Shown in pieces: positions 7,032 to 15,408 of a stretch of 48,705 nucleotides of DNA. The notes under the pieces were generated by a model that had not been told where the DNA came from, made no database searches, and was given only the letters and a program-made list of their open reading frames with translations. The first letter of the stretch is position 1. Every line of letters begins with the position of its first letter. The translations under genes were made by a program, and so were the position numbers. Source of the DNA: Dehalococcoidales bacterium (lineage in GTDB: Bacteria > Chloroflexota > Dehalococcoidia > Dehalococcoidales > RBG-16-60-22); contig JAFGOC010000134.1 of assembly GCA_016926705.1 (NCBI GenBank), positions 1 to 48,705 on the forward strand, in the 5' to 3' direction.

Positions 7032-7720
7032 TATTGCCTCTGCTGTATCCTATTCATCGCGAAATTCACCACGAGAGCAATAAAGATCAGGATAATACCC
7101 AGAGCGAGAGACAGTTCGATATCACCTTTGGATGTTTCAAGCGATATGGCAGTGGTAAGTACCCGGGTGAAACCCCTGATGTTGCCGCCGACCATTATGG
7201 CGAGTCCAACCTCGGAAATAGCCCTTCCGAAGGCCAATATGACTGCCGCCATAACCGCAAATCTCGCCTCTTTTATAATCGCTACCGCCGTCTGCCAGTT
7301 ACTGGCCCCCATCGAACGCGCTGTATCTATAATCGTCTTGTCAACTCCGCTCAAACCGGTGATGGTTAAACCAGTGAGTATCGGTGATATTAATATTACC
7401 TGGCCAATCACCATAACCATAGGAGTAAACATAATGTCTAATCCGCCCAGCGGCCCTTTATTGGAAAAAAGAATAAATACAAATAATCCTACGGTTACTG
7501 TAGGTACACTGTAAAAAGTCTGAATGATACTGATTAAAATTCGCTTGCCGCGGAAATTATTGAAGTGGATAAGGCTACCTACTGGCACACAGATTAGCGA
7601 AGCGATAAGAGTTGAGGATATGGCAACCCGAATCGAGAGCCAGGCTATCTGCATTACCTCCGGGTCGAAGGTAAATATCAGACGTAAAGCCCTAACCAGA
7701 CCATTCCATATTTCTTCCAA
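7031..7720 (-). CDS. tupB: tungstate ABC transporter permease
   Basis: The 229-residue membrane protein has about five hydrophobic segments and the permease EAA-type loop (DTARSMGASNWQTAVAIIKEARFAVMAA given here in part: MGASNWQTAV...AFGRAISEVG). The sequence is characteristic of TupB-type permeases, which form the channel for TupA-delivered tungstate. It lies between tupA and tupC on the same strand and overlaps tupC by one base. The start matches the beginning of the first amphipathic helix (MEEIWNGLVRAL). Confidence 0.87.
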   Translation of the reverse strand: MEEIWNGLVRALRLIFTFDPEVMQIAWLSIRVAISSTLIASLICVPVGSLIHFNNFRGKRILISIIQTFYSVPTVTVGLFVFILFSNKGPLGGLDIMFTPMVMVIGQVILISPILTGLTITGLSGVDKTIIDTARSMGASNWQTAVAIIKEARFAVMAAVILAFGRAISEVGLAIMVGGNIRGFTRVLTTAISLETSKGDIELSLALGIILIFIALVVNFAMNRIQQRQ

Positions 7721-7812
7721 TTAATTAAACTCCCCGGAGCAAATTAAACAGCAGAACTTTAGCGAGGCCGCCGAAGTCTTTTTAGTCGGCCCCGCCATAA
7801 CTCTGTTGCGTA

Positions 7813-8850
7813 TTAAGAAGAGGTATATCGTTCTATTATACTGTTTACAGGGGTATAAGATGGAACCGGTTCGGTGTAAGCCTCAACAGGGGGGAAGCCG
7901 GGCAGATCAGCACTGCCGTCCTCCTGGCCACGCCCGATAGGATTGAATAACGAACGCCCGTATTCAGCCAAACCATAAGTAGCTAGAACATTCTGGACTT
8001 CCTCAGATATCAGCCAGTTTATAAATATATTGGTGATATCAATATTAGTACCCGGGTCGCTTTCCGGATTGATGGCTATAGCCGCGTACACATTGAGGAA
8101 AATCGAATCCTGCTCCACCAGCAGAGTGATATCAAGAGGATTCATTTGTGTGTAAGACAGATATGTCGAGATATCCGCCAGCACGTAAGCATTCATTTCA
8201 TTAGCCATGAGCAGGGTGGGGCCCATGCCCTTGCCGGCCTCAACATACCAGTCGCCAGAGTCCTGGATATCGGTTGCGTAGTCAAACCCAGCATTACTCC
8301 AGATAATTTTTTCCTTGGAGTGGGTACCAGATAAATCGCCGCGTGATACGAATCTTATAGAACCGGGGGCATTCATGCCCGCTTCATAAATTTTCGTAAA
8401 AGCTTCTACCGCGGTACAACCCTTTATACCCGCCGGGTCGTTTTCCGGTCCGGCGATGAGGAAAAAGTTGTAAGCGAAATTCCGTCGATTGATGCCATAA
8501 CCCTCGTCGATGAATTTATCTTCCGCCGCTTTGTCATGCACGATAACAACATCAACATCACCGCGGCGTCCGTATTCCAGAGCAATGCCAGTGCCAGCAT
8601 AAATAATATCCATTTCTACGTTAGCATATTCTTCAAAAAGGGGTTCCAGATAATACCACAGGCCGGAATCATATAGACTGGTAGTCGTGGCTATTTTAAA
8701 TCTTACCAGAGGGTCGTGAATTGAGTAGGACCCGGGTTCTCCGGAAGCTGACTCATCCCTACCACAGCCTGCTACCATTGAGACAAGCCCTGCTACCATT
8801 ACAATAGCCAGTATCACGTTGAAAATTTTACCGGTGGTGACTGCTCTCAT
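7813..8850 (-). CDS. tupA: tungstate-binding lipoprotein of the ABC transporter
   Basis: The 345-residue precursor has a signal sequence with a lipobox (MVAGC, Cys29), so it is likely anchored as a lipoprotein outside the membrane. The mature part begins with FKIATTTSLYDSGLWYYL, the TTTS-x-Y-x-SGL signature of TupA-type tungstate receptors, followed by a substrate-binding-protein fold (SRGDLSGTHSKEK, GDWYVEAGKGMGPTL). AGGAGG precedes the ATG. It is the first gene of tupABC. The promoter just upstream carries a ModE-like palindrome, which suggests repression by an oxyanion-sensing regulator. The final 40 residues (QEDGSADLPGFPP...) are low in similarity to known proteins. Confidence 0.9.
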   Translation of the reverse strand: MRAVTTGKIFNVILAIVMVAGLVSMVAGCGRDESASGEPGSYSIHDPLVRFKIATTTSLYDSGLWYYLEPLFEEYANVEMDIIYAGTGIALEYGRRGDVDVVIVHDKAAEDKFIDEGYGINRRNFAYNFFLIAGPENDPAGIKGCTAVEAFTKIYEAGMNAPGSIRFVSRGDLSGTHSKEKIIWSNAGFDYATDIQDSGDWYVEAGKGMGPTLLMANEMNAYVLADISTYLSYTQMNPLDITLLVEQDSIFLNVYAAIAINPESDPGTNIDITNIFINWLISEEVQNVLATYGLAEYGRSLFNPIGRGQEDGSADLPGFPPVEAYTEPVPSYTPVNSIIERYTSS

Positions 8851-8884
8851 TTACCAATCCTCCTTTTGAACATTAATTTTAAAA

Positions 8885-8914
8885 ATTATATCATCATTTT
8901 TGTTATAATAGCAA
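8885..8914 (-). promoter_or_regulatory. tupABC promoter
   Basis: On the minus strand: -35 TTGCTA (8914-8909), an 18-base spacer and a perfect -10 TATAAT (8890-8885), with AGGAGG close to the tupA ATG. Confidence 0.7.
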
Positions 8915-8920
8915 TATAAC
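8902..8920. promoter_or_regulatory. ModE/TunR-like palindromic operator at the tup promoter
   Basis: GTTATA and TATAAC half-sites are separated by seven bases (perfect 6-bp inverted repeat). The sequence covers the -35 box of the tupA promoter. The half-sites resemble the TATA-containing arms of known ModE sites. A repressor bound here in the presence of molybdate or tungstate would shut off tupABC. The regulator gene itself is not in the window. Confidence 0.55.
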
Positions 8921-8954
8921 AAGTATATCATATTAGAAAATTGAAAAACCAGCT

Positions 8955-8983
8955 TTGACGTGGCGTAGGGTATGTGCTAGAAT
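8955..8983 (+). promoter_or_regulatory. promoter of the SDR-thiolase pair
   Basis: A -35 TTGACG (8955-8960), 17 bases, and a -10 TAGAAT (8978-8983) precede the reductase gene. It is divergent from the tup promoter with about 35 bases between the two -35 boxes. Confidence 0.6.
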
Positions 8984-9055
8984 TTTAAGTGAAATTTTCT
9001 CTCGTTCAGCCTAATAATAGGCGATAGTTCTGTTATTGAAGTGAGGGAAGTAAAA

Positions 9056-9814
9056 ATGAATATTAAACAAAAAGTGGCTCTGGTTACCGGGGGTTCGGGC
9101 GGACTGGGCGGTGCGCACTGTCTATCACTGGCCGCCGCTGGTTTTAAGGTTGCCGTAGCTGCCTGCAATCATTTTGATAAAGCCAAGGTGGTGGTGGAAA
9201 AAATCAAGATGATGGGCAATAAGGCGATAGCAGTGAAAATGGACGTGGCGAATATAGATGAGGTAGAGGAAAACATCAGCGAAGTTGAAAAGTCCCTGGG
9301 TCCGGTGGACGTTCTGGTGAATAATGCCGCGACGGGTATCGTGCGGGCAGCAACGATTGTAAAAACCAAAATCCAGGACTGGGCGAACGATATCACCGTC
9401 AACCTGACCGGGCCATTCAACACCATTAAGTGCTGCCTGCCGGGCATGATGGAGCGGGGCTGGGGACGCATTATAAATATTTCTTCAATCGCCGGCAAGA
9501 TGGGCGGGGCAGGGCAGTGCAGTTATGCTACCGCTAAAGCCGGTCTCATCGGTCTGACCAAGACCGTCGCTCTAGAGTCTGCCCGTAAGGGTGTAACCTG
9601 CAATGTTCTGGTGCTCGGCCCCATGGATGCGGGAGCCTTCCATGAAGTAGCCCCCGAATTCCAGGAACGCATCATCAGGACCACGGCGATACGCCGGGCC
9701 GGAACCCCGGAAGAACTTAGCCATATGGTGGTTTTCCTGGCTTCCGAGGAGTCCAGTTATATTACCGGTGAAGCTATAGAAATCAGCGGGGGCGCCGGAC
9801 TTTTCACTTTTTAA
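9056..9814 (+). CDS. short-chain dehydrogenase/reductase, FabG/acetoacetyl-CoA-reductase-like
   Basis: The start is placed at the ATG at 9056 because GAGGG lies 8 bases upstream; a GTG at 9041 would overlap that ribosome site. The 252-residue protein has the NAD(P)-binding TGGSGGLG (11-18), NNAA at 89-92, the catalytic Ser in NISSIAG (Ser143/144) and YATAK (Tyr157, Lys161). The tail ITGEAIEISGGAG is typical of 3-oxoacyl reductases. Together with the thiolase downstream it could interconvert acetyl-CoA, acetoacetyl-CoA and 3-hydroxybutyryl-CoA. The precise substrate is inferred from this neighbour only. Confidence 0.85.
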   Translation: MNIKQKVALVTGGSGGLGGAHCLSLAAAGFKVAVAACNHFDKAKVVVEKIKMMGNKAIAVKMDVANIDEVEENISEVEKSLGPVDVLVNNAATGIVRAATIVKTKIQDWANDITVNLTGPFNTIKCCLPGMMERGWGRIINISSIAGKMGGAGQCSYATAKAGLIGLTKTVALESARKGVTCNVLVLGPMDAGAFHEVAPEFQERIIRTTAIRRAGTPEELSHMVVFLASEESSYITGEAIEISGGAGLFTF

Positions 9815-9881
9815 ACAATAAACACACGACATTATCAACACCCCCATTATCACCAAAATCCAACATGTAAAGGAGCAATGT

Positions 9882-11153
9882 ATGAACGAGGCTGTAATCG
9901 TTAGCGGTGTCAGGACAGCGATAGGCAATTTCGGAGGGTCGTTACAGGACATTCCGGCAACAAAACTGGGCAGCATCGTAATCCAAGGCACTCTGAAAAA
10001 AGCCGGCCTGAAACCAAAGGGAGATACCAGCTTCGTGCCGGAAGCACTGAAAAACGAAGGCCAAATAGAGCTTGAAAAAAAATATGATACCTGGGACAGC
10101 TCGCTTCAGGGGGTCCTGATAGACGAAGTTATCATGGGCAACGTTATCCAGGCAGGGCAGGGGCAGAACCCCGCCCGCCAGGCAGCTATTTATGCCGGCA
10201 TCCCCAAGGAAGTAAATGCCTATACGGTCAACAAAATATGTGCCTCCGGCATGAAAGCGGTGGCTTTGGCCGCGCAGTCGATCAAAGCCGGTGAGGCTGA
10301 AGTCGTTATCGCGGGGGGCATAGAAAACATGAGCGCTGCCCCGTATTATCTCCCCAAAGCACGCTGGGGGGCCCGGATGTTCAACACCGAGATGGTTGAC
10401 GGCATGGTACAGGACGGACTCTGGGAAATATTTTACAATTATCACATGGGTATGACCTCGGAGAATATAGCGGTTAAATACGGCATTACGCGCGAGGAGC
10501 AGGACGCCTTTGCTCTAGAGAGCAATAACCGTGCCCTGGCGGCCACCAAGAACGGTATTTTCAAGGATGAAATCGTGCCCGTTGAAGTCAGGGTAAAACG
10601 GGAGACGAAGATGTTCGAAGTTGATGAACACCCGCGGGAGACGTCAATGGAGCTGCTGGGCAAGTTGCCCACCGTGTTTAAAGCGGATGGTGCCGTAACC
10701 GCGGGCAATGCCTCGGCGATTACCGATGCCGGCGCCGCTCTGGTAGTAATGTCCGGCCAGAAAGCGAAAGACCTGGGAATTAAGCCAATCGCTTCCATCC
10801 GGGCCTATGCCGCTGGAGCAGTCGACCCGGCTTATATGGGATTGGGCGTTGTACCGGCAACTAAGAAAGTGCTTAAAATGGCCGGTCTAACCCTGAAAGA
10901 TATTGACTACATCGAACTGAATGAAGCCTTTGCTTCCCAATCGATCGGCTGCATCCGCGAACTGGACATCGACATGAGCAAGACAAACCTGCACGGCGGT
11001 GGTATATCACTGGGGCATCCCATAGGTTGCACCGGCGCCAGAATTATCGTCACCTTGATGAACGAAATGAAGCGACGTGACCTGCAGTTAGGCCTGGCGA
11101 CCCTCTGCATCGGCGGCGGGCAGGGCATGGCAATGATTATCGAGAGAAAATAA
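9882..11153 (+). CDS. thiolase (acetyl-CoA C-acetyltransferase family) with an N-terminal-domain insertion
   Basis: The 423-residue enzyme has all thiolase active-site elements: the nucleophilic Cys120 in NKICASGMKA, the NEAFA motif, GHPIGCTGAR and the C-terminal CIGGGQG. Family members are usually near 390 residues with the cysteine near 88-90. Here an extra stretch of about 30 residues (roughly 45-78, charged, GDTSFVPEALKNEG...EKKYDTWDSS) is inserted before DEVIMGNV. The insert lies on the surface side of the first beta-alpha unit in known folds. AAGGAG precedes the ATG. It is co-directional with the SDR gene 67 bases upstream, and a terminator follows. Condensation and cleavage of acetoacetyl-CoA is the likely reaction. 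Confidence 0.88.
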   Translation: MNEAVIVSGVRTAIGNFGGSLQDIPATKLGSIVIQGTLKKAGLKPKGDTSFVPEALKNEGQIELEKKYDTWDSSLQGVLIDEVIMGNVIQAGQGQNPARQAAIYAGIPKEVNAYTVNKICASGMKAVALAAQSIKAGEAEVVIAGGIENMSAAPYYLPKARWGARMFNTEMVDGMVQDGLWEIFYNYHMGMTSENIAVKYGITREEQDAFALESNNRALAATKNGIFKDEIVPVEVRVKRETKMFEVDEHPRETSMELLGKLPTVFKADGAVTAGNASAITDAGAALVVMSGQKAKDLGIKPIASIRAYAAGAVDPAYMGLGVVPATKKVLKMAGLTLKDIDYIELNEAFASQSIGCIRELDIDMSKTNLHGGGISLGHPIGCTGARIIVTLMNEMKRRDLQLGLATLCIGGGQGMAMIIERK

Positions 11154-11185
11154 AACCACACCTCAATCTTTAGAATAAAAACACA

Positions 11186-11221
11186 AACAGGGTGTATCGA
11201 ATATCGATATACCCTGTTTTT
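11186..11221 (+). terminator. Rho-independent terminator after the thiolase gene
   Basis: Arms 11186-11200 and 11204-11218 (AACAGGGTGTATCGA and its complement) pair over 15 bases with one G-U, with a three-base loop and a T-run after it. The hairpin closes the SDR-thiolase unit. Confidence 0.85.
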
Positions 11222-11326
11222 ACACACAATATCATTCAAGTATTATACGAATCGGGGATAATATATCCTTTTTAATATTTTTTATGCTAAAATTAGGAAA
11301 CACAGTATTTTCAAGAGGTCGAGTAT

Positions 11327-12325
11327 ATGGCCAAAATCACAGGATGGGGCAAAGGAATCAACAAGAAGAAAGAGATTCCGGAAGAACCTTCCGTTGAGGA
11401 ACCACTAAATATAGAAACGATTACCTGGGGCGACTTAACCTGGGTAAATATAGAAATAGCGACGGAGCGGGAAACCGACTGGCTAGCCGATACTTACCAT
11501 TTCCATCCGCTGGCTCTGGACGACTGTATCAGTCGCAAACAGATTCCCAAAGTAGACGTATTTCCAGGTTATCTTTTCTTCGTTTTCCATTACCCGGTAT
11601 ATGATAAGACTACGCGTATCAGCAGCAAGCGGCAGTGGTCAGCATTCATCGGTGAAAACTACCTGATTACAGTCCACACAGGAGAGTTAAAAACCATCGT
11701 CGCTCTTTTCCGGGACTGCATGGCTAATGAAGAAGCCCGCAAAGAATATATGAGCTCCGGTTCCGGCTTTTTGCTTTACCGCATCCTCGACCGGGCGATA
11801 GACTCTTATTTCCCCGTTCTCAATAAAATACTTAGCCTGATGGAGGATGCTGAAGACGCTGTCTTCGACGAGGATATTGAAGCAGCAAAAGAGTTAAGCA
11901 TACTACGACGGGATATTATTACCCAGCGTTCCGTAATGTTCCCCACGCGCGAAATTTTTAAAGAAATGGAAAACAAACTCAAGCGCTTCAGCAAGACGGA
12001 CGTTACCGCCTACTACAGCGACCTCATGGACCACACCAATAAAATCTGCTCTACCCTGGACGAATGCAAAGAAATAATCGAGGTGTATAAGGACACAGAC
12101 TATACACTGGCAACCAACCGCCTTAACCGGGTAACACGCATTCTCACTATATTTTCCGCTATCATAGTACCTTTCCTGATGGTATCAAGTCTGTACGGGA
12201 TGAATGTTGTTTTACCGGGCGGTCTGGAAGAGGGGAGTTTTCAGACATTCCTGATACTGCTGCTGGTGATGCTTGTTATCGCCGGCAGTATGCTTTTCTA
12301 CTTCCGCCGCCGACACTGGATTTAA
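11327..12325 (+). CDS. corA: CorA-family magnesium/divalent-cation channel
   Basis: The 332-residue protein has the CorA layout: an acidic cytosolic N-terminal domain, a long helical stalk, and two membrane segments at the C-terminus. The first ends in the diagnostic SLYGMNVVLPGG (GMN selectivity motif), and the last is followed by the basic tail FRRRHWI. It forms a pentameric channel for Mg2+ (or Co2+/Ni2+) in the cell membrane. AGAGGTCG precedes the ATG. The next gene starts one base after its stop, so the two are co-transcribed. Confidence 0.92.
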   Translation: MAKITGWGKGINKKKEIPEEPSVEEPLNIETITWGDLTWVNIEIATERETDWLADTYHFHPLALDDCISRKQIPKVDVFPGYLFFVFHYPVYDKTTRISSKRQWSAFIGENYLITVHTGELKTIVALFRDCMANEEARKEYMSSGSGFLLYRILDRAIDSYFPVLNKILSLMEDAEDAVFDEDIEAAKELSILRRDIITQRSVMFPTREIFKEMENKLKRFSKTDVTAYYSDLMDHTNKICSTLDECKEIIEVYKDTDYTLATNRLNRVTRILTIFSAIIVPFLMVSSLYGMNVVLPGGLEEGSFQTFLILLLVMLVIAGSMLFYFRRRHWI

Positions 12326-12326
12326 A

Positions 12327-13004
12327 ATGAAGATTTCCTACCGTCTGGTGATAATAATTTCTATTTTTATCACCTGCCTCATAACTGCGAATATTATAGC
12401 CGTAAAAGTAATAAGCCTGGGGCCATTCACGCTACCGGCAGCGATTTTTGTTTTTCCCATCAGCTACATTTTCGGCGATATTCTAACGGAGGTTTACGGG
12501 TATCGCGTCGCCAGAAGGGTCATCTGGCTTGGTTTTCTGTGCAACCTGTTATTCGTTTACTTTGCCTGGATAGGGCAGGTATTACCTTCGGCGTCATTCT
12601 GGGGAGGCCAAGGGGCTTACGAAAATATACTAGGCTATACGCCGCGCCTGCTGGCTGCTTCTCTGGGCGGCTATCTGGTCGGAGAATTCGTCAACTCTTT
12701 TATCCTGGCGAAAATGAAAGTCCTGACCGCAGGCCGCTGGCTGTGGAGTCGAACAATCGGTTCGACCATCCTCGGGCAAGGATTTGATACAGCTATTTTC
12801 ATTACCATTGCTTATATCGGCACATCCTCTTCCGTACCGACGATGATTTTACATCACTGGTTTTTCAAGGTCGCTATCGAGGCCATATTCACACCTGTGA
12901 CCTACTTAATCGTCGGCTGGCTGAAACGTAAAGAGGGCATCGATACCTATGACTACCGTACAAAATATAATCCCTTTACACTATATGAAAAGGAGCAGTC
13001 CTAA
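12327..13004 (+). CDS. yhhQ: VUT-family (YhhQ-type) transporter, probable queuosine-precursor importer
   Basis: I start at the ATG at 12327 because it follows the corA stop by one base and begins directly with a membrane helix; earlier in-frame codons lie inside corA. The 225-residue protein has about six hydrophobic helices and the family pattern: FPISYIFGDILTEVYGY near residue 45, then GEFVNSFILAKMK and a later RTIGSTILGQGFDTAIF. YhhQ/QueT-type proteins import preQ0/preQ1 for tRNA queuosine. No queuosine synthesis gene lies next to it, so the substrate is family-based. Its stop overlaps the ATG of the next gene (TAATG). Confidence 0.87.
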   Translation: MKISYRLVIIISIFITCLITANIIAVKVISLGPFTLPAAIFVFPISYIFGDILTEVYGYRVARRVIWLGFLCNLLFVYFAWIGQVLPSASFWGGQGAYENILGYTPRLLAASLGGYLVGEFVNSFILAKMKVLTAGRWLWSRTIGSTILGQGFDTAIFITIAYIGTSSSVPTMILHHWFFKVAIEAIFTPVTYLIVGWLKRKEGIDTYDYRTKYNPFTLYEKEQS

Positions 13005-13774
13005 TGAAAATCCGCATTCTAGGCGGGCATAACATCGAAACAAAGAATACCAGTTGCAACACCATATTAATCGACGATGTCCTGGCAGTGGATGCCGGGG
13101 CCCTTACCGCCAAGCTGTCTTTTAAAGAACAACTGAACCTGAAGGCCATCCTACTTTCTCACCAGCACTACGACCACATCAAGGATATACCGCTACTGGG
13201 AATGAATTTCTACATGCAGGAACAAACACTAGAGATATATACTTTTCGCCACGTTTACGACACCCTGGAAGCACAACTATTTAACAATATTCTATATCCA
13301 GATTTTACCAAGCAGCCGCCCCGAAAACCGTCACTACACGTTAACATAATCGAAATCGGCAAGGCCAACAAGATTGATAAATACAACGTACTTCCCGTCA
13401 AGGTCAATCACTCCGTACCTACGGCAGGCTACCAGATCACATCACAGGATGGCAAAAAGCTTTTCATCACGTCGGACACAGGACCAGGACTTGAAGGGTG
13501 CTGGGAGAAAATATCGCCTAACTTGCTGCTTATCGAAACTACATGTCCGAATAAAGACGAAGACTTCGCCCTGCAGGCGGGGCACCTTACCCCTGCCCTG
13601 CTGCAAAAAGAGCTGGAATCTTTCCTGAAGATTAAGGCTTATCTGCCCCAGATAATCCTCGTGCATGTCAATCCGCTATTTGAAAAAGACATAAAAGACG
13701 AAGTCAGCTTAGTAGAAAGAGCCCTAGGTACTAAAATAAGAATCGGGACCGAGGGGATGCAGCTAAACATATAG
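13004..13774 (+). CDS. metallo-beta-lactamase-fold hydrolase
   Basis: The 256-residue protein has the metal-binding SHQHYDH motif (near residues 52-58), a further His in VKVNHSVP, Asp in FITSDTGPG, and a closing histidine in ILVHVNP. These are the usual metal ligands of the MBL fold. The layout resembles phosphodiesterase or RNase Z-like members, but the substrate is not clear. It is coupled to the YhhQ-type gene (TAATG overlap) and followed within 15 bases by the Mut7-C gene, so a four-gene unit from corA is likely. Confidence 0.82.
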   Translation: MKIRILGGHNIETKNTSCNTILIDDVLAVDAGALTAKLSFKEQLNLKAILLSHQHYDHIKDIPLLGMNFYMQEQTLEIYTFRHVYDTLEAQLFNNILYPDFTKQPPRKPSLHVNIIEIGKANKIDKYNVLPVKVNHSVPTAGYQITSQDGKKLFITSDTGPGLEGCWEKISPNLLLIETTCPNKDEDFALQAGHLTPALLQKELESFLKIKAYLPQIILVHVNPLFEKDIKDEVSLVERALGTKIRIGTEGMQLNI

Positions 13775-13788
13775 TCGGGGGGAAACCG

Positions 13789-14283
13789 ATTAGCGAATTA
13801 CGTTTTATCATCGACCACAATGTAGGCAAGCTGGCCAAGTGGCTGCGGATGATGGGGTACGACAGCCTGTTTTTCACCGGCGAAGACGATTCCCAAATGG
13901 TCAGGCAAGCCCTGGCCGAAAACAGGATATTACTGACCCGCGATACAGGAATCATGAAGAGGAGGGTAGTTGCCAGCGGCCGACTCAAGGCAATCCTGAT
14001 GGAGAGTGAGGAGCCGGAACAGCAGATGCGGCAGCTTGCGGCGGCCATCGACTTAAACAGCGAAGCCCACCCTTTTACCATCTGTCTGGAATGCAACCGG
14101 GAGCTTAAAAACAGGAAGCCGGGGGAAGTCAAGGACAGGGTGCCACCTTACGTTTATAAAACACAGACCCAGTACATGGAGTGCCCGGAATGCCGCCGGA
14201 TTTACTGGCGGGGAACGCACTGGAAGGCGATGCTTAGCAAACTACAACGTATAGTCGGGATTGGAGAAAGCGGGAAGGTCTAG
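13789..14283 (+). CDS. Mut7-C domain protein (PIN-like RNase domain plus zinc ribbon) with a probable ATT start
   Basis: The frame encodes FIIDHNVGKLAKWLRMMGYDS, the N-terminal motif of Mut7-C proteins (Asp, then GKLAxWLR). This is followed by RILLTRDTGIMKRR and a zinc ribbon with paired cysteines (CLECN...CPECRR) ending in the family's YWRGTHWxxM. The conserved domain begins upstream of the first ATG (13849), so starting there would lose its first strand and acidic residue. No ATG, GTG or TTG lies between the upstream stop and the domain. An ATT at 13789, six bases after GGGGGG, is the best candidate. Mut7-C domains are thought to act as RNases. From the ATT the protein has 164 residues. Confidence 0.75.
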   Translation: MSELRFIIDHNVGKLAKWLRMMGYDSLFFTGEDDSQMVRQALAENRILLTRDTGIMKRRVVASGRLKAILMESEEPEQQMRQLAAAIDLNSEAHPFTICLECNRELKNRKPGEVKDRVPPYVYKTQTQYMECPECRRIYWRGTHWKAMLSKLQRIVGIGESGKV

Positions 14284-14294
14284 AAGGGAGCATT

Positions 14295-14888
14295 ATGAAC
14301 GTATATGAAGCGATAAAGAAACGACGCTCCATAAGGCGGTTCAAGGAGAAAGCGGTGCCTGATGAAGCGCTGGAGAAATGCATCGACGCGGCCAGGCTGG
14401 CACCGAGCGGACGCAACCAGCAGGTCTGCGAGTACATCGTAATCAATGACGCGAAAGTGCTGCCAGGAGTATTCGAGAATATAGGCGGGTCGGCGAAGAT
14501 GCCGCCGGACAAGGGCGGGCCGCGACCGGAGCAGGCGCCAAAGGCATACACCATAGTGCTGATTAATAAGAAGCTAGAGGGGGACGCCAACCGGCGCAGG
14601 ATAACGCTTTACGACGTGGGCATGGCGGCGGAGAACATCATACTGACGGCGCTCGAGCAGGGCCTGGGGTGTTGCCCGATACTGATGTTCAACGAGGGCG
14701 ACCTGAAGCTGATACTGGAGATACCGGACGATTACGACATCGCGCTGGTGATAGCGATGGGCTATCCGGACGAGAGCCCCATAGCTGATATATTTAAAGA
14801 TTCAACGAATATCTACGTGGACGAAAAGAACGTGCGGCACGTACCGAAGCGGAAGCTGGCATACATCATCCACAGGAACGGGTTTTAA
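14295..14888 (+). CDS. nitroreductase-family flavoprotein
   Basis: The 197-residue protein starts with MNVYEAIKKRRSIRRF, the FMN-binding N-terminus of nitroreductases, followed by AARLAPSGRNQQ. Later segments (DVGMAAENIILTALEQGLGCCPI and IALVIAMGYPDE) match the family core. These enzymes use FMN to reduce nitro groups, quinones or flavins; the natural substrate is unknown. AAGGGAG precedes the ATG. It lies 11 bases after the Mut7-C gene on the same strand. Confidence 0.88.
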   Translation: MNVYEAIKKRRSIRRFKEKAVPDEALEKCIDAARLAPSGRNQQVCEYIVINDAKVLPGVFENIGGSAKMPPDKGGPRPEQAPKAYTIVLINKKLEGDANRRRITLYDVGMAAENIILTALEQGLGCCPILMFNEGDLKLILEIPDDYDIALVIAMGYPDESPIADIFKDSTNIYVDEKNVRHVPKRKLAYIIHRNGF

Positions 14889-14899
14889 GCACCTTCATC

Positions 14900-14926
14900 C
14901 CCGTATCAAGTACGGGGCAGGCTCTT
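14900..14926. repeat. 27-bp dispersed repeat with a CCCCGTA/TACGGGG hairpin
   Basis: Bases 14900-14926 are identical to 25259-25285 over 27 bases. The core is a small hairpin (CCCGTA, TCAAG, TACGGG) followed by GCAGGCTCTT. Both copies lie in non-coding spacers beside pyrimidine/purine-rich arms (CCCTCTCAC...GGGAGAGG). Confidence 0.8.
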
Positions 14927-15110
14927 GTCTTCCCTCTCACGTCAAGGGAGAGGTTAAGCAGAAGGGACGGAATTTTATTCGTTTTATTCATTTTGGAGAA
15001 ATTTTTTTTCTTGTTTTAGCTTTGAACCATAGCTGATTTGTTTTTCACATTTCAAGAGTTATGTTTAGTTGTTATGTAAATTTTGGTAAAGGCGAGTGGC
15101 TAGTTGTTAA

Positions 15111-15138
15111 TTAACAGTTCACAGTTAACAGTTCACAG
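15111..15138. repeat. tandem repeat, 2 x 14 bp
   Basis: TTAACAGTTCACAG occurs twice in direct succession. It lies in a non-coding spacer with no evident function. Confidence 0.85.
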
Positions 15139-15227
15139 TACATAGTATAGAGTAGGCGGGAGAGAAAGTGAAGGGGATTTTGTCGCAATTTGGGGAAGTA
15201 AAAGCGCCCCCCTGCCCTGAGATGCTT

Positions 15228-15250
15228 CGTCCCGATTTCATCGGGACTCC
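15228..15250. repeat. hairpin repeat, copy 1 (CCCGATTTCATCGGG)
   Basis: A 23-base sequence identical to 15337-15359. Its centre pairs CCCGAT with ATCGGG. It is flanked by GAGATGCTTCGT on the left and AGCATGACAG on the right, the layout of a common intergenic repeat family also seen at 21126 and 24462. Confidence 0.8.
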
Positions 15251-15336
15251 AGCATGACAGGGGAAATAAAATCCCCCTTAATCCCTCCTCCGGCAAGCTT
15301 AAGACAAGTACTATAATAATATGGAGATTGCCATGT

Positions 15337-15359
15337 CGTCCCGATTTCATCGGGACTCC
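15337..15359. repeat. hairpin repeat, copy 2 (CCCGATTTCATCGGG)
   Basis: Identical over 23 bases to 15228-15250, and followed by TTACAATGACAG, matching the AGCATGACAG that follows copy 1. Confidence 0.8.
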
Positions 15360-15379
15360 TTACAATGACAGCGTATCTC

Positions 15380-15408
15380 TTGACCGTAGTTGAGTATATT
15401 GTTACACT
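15380..15408 (+). promoter_or_regulatory. promoter of the lipoprotein hydrolase gene, duplicated before nnrD
   Basis: A -35 TTGACC (15380-15385), 17 bases, and a -10 TACACT (15403-15408). The whole block (TCTCTTGACCGTAGT...TACACTCAATG) recurs at 16984-17021 with few changes, in both cases just ahead of a gene. Confidence 0.6.

Noticed and set aside
7721..7812. Possible attenuator or terminator between tupA and tupB
   Set aside because: There is a T-run flanked by GC-rich short complementary parts, but the stem is broken and short, so I do not list it.
15111..15138. Possible start of a CRISPR array
   Set aside because: Only two 14-bp copies in direct contact, with no spacers between them and no cas genes in the window.
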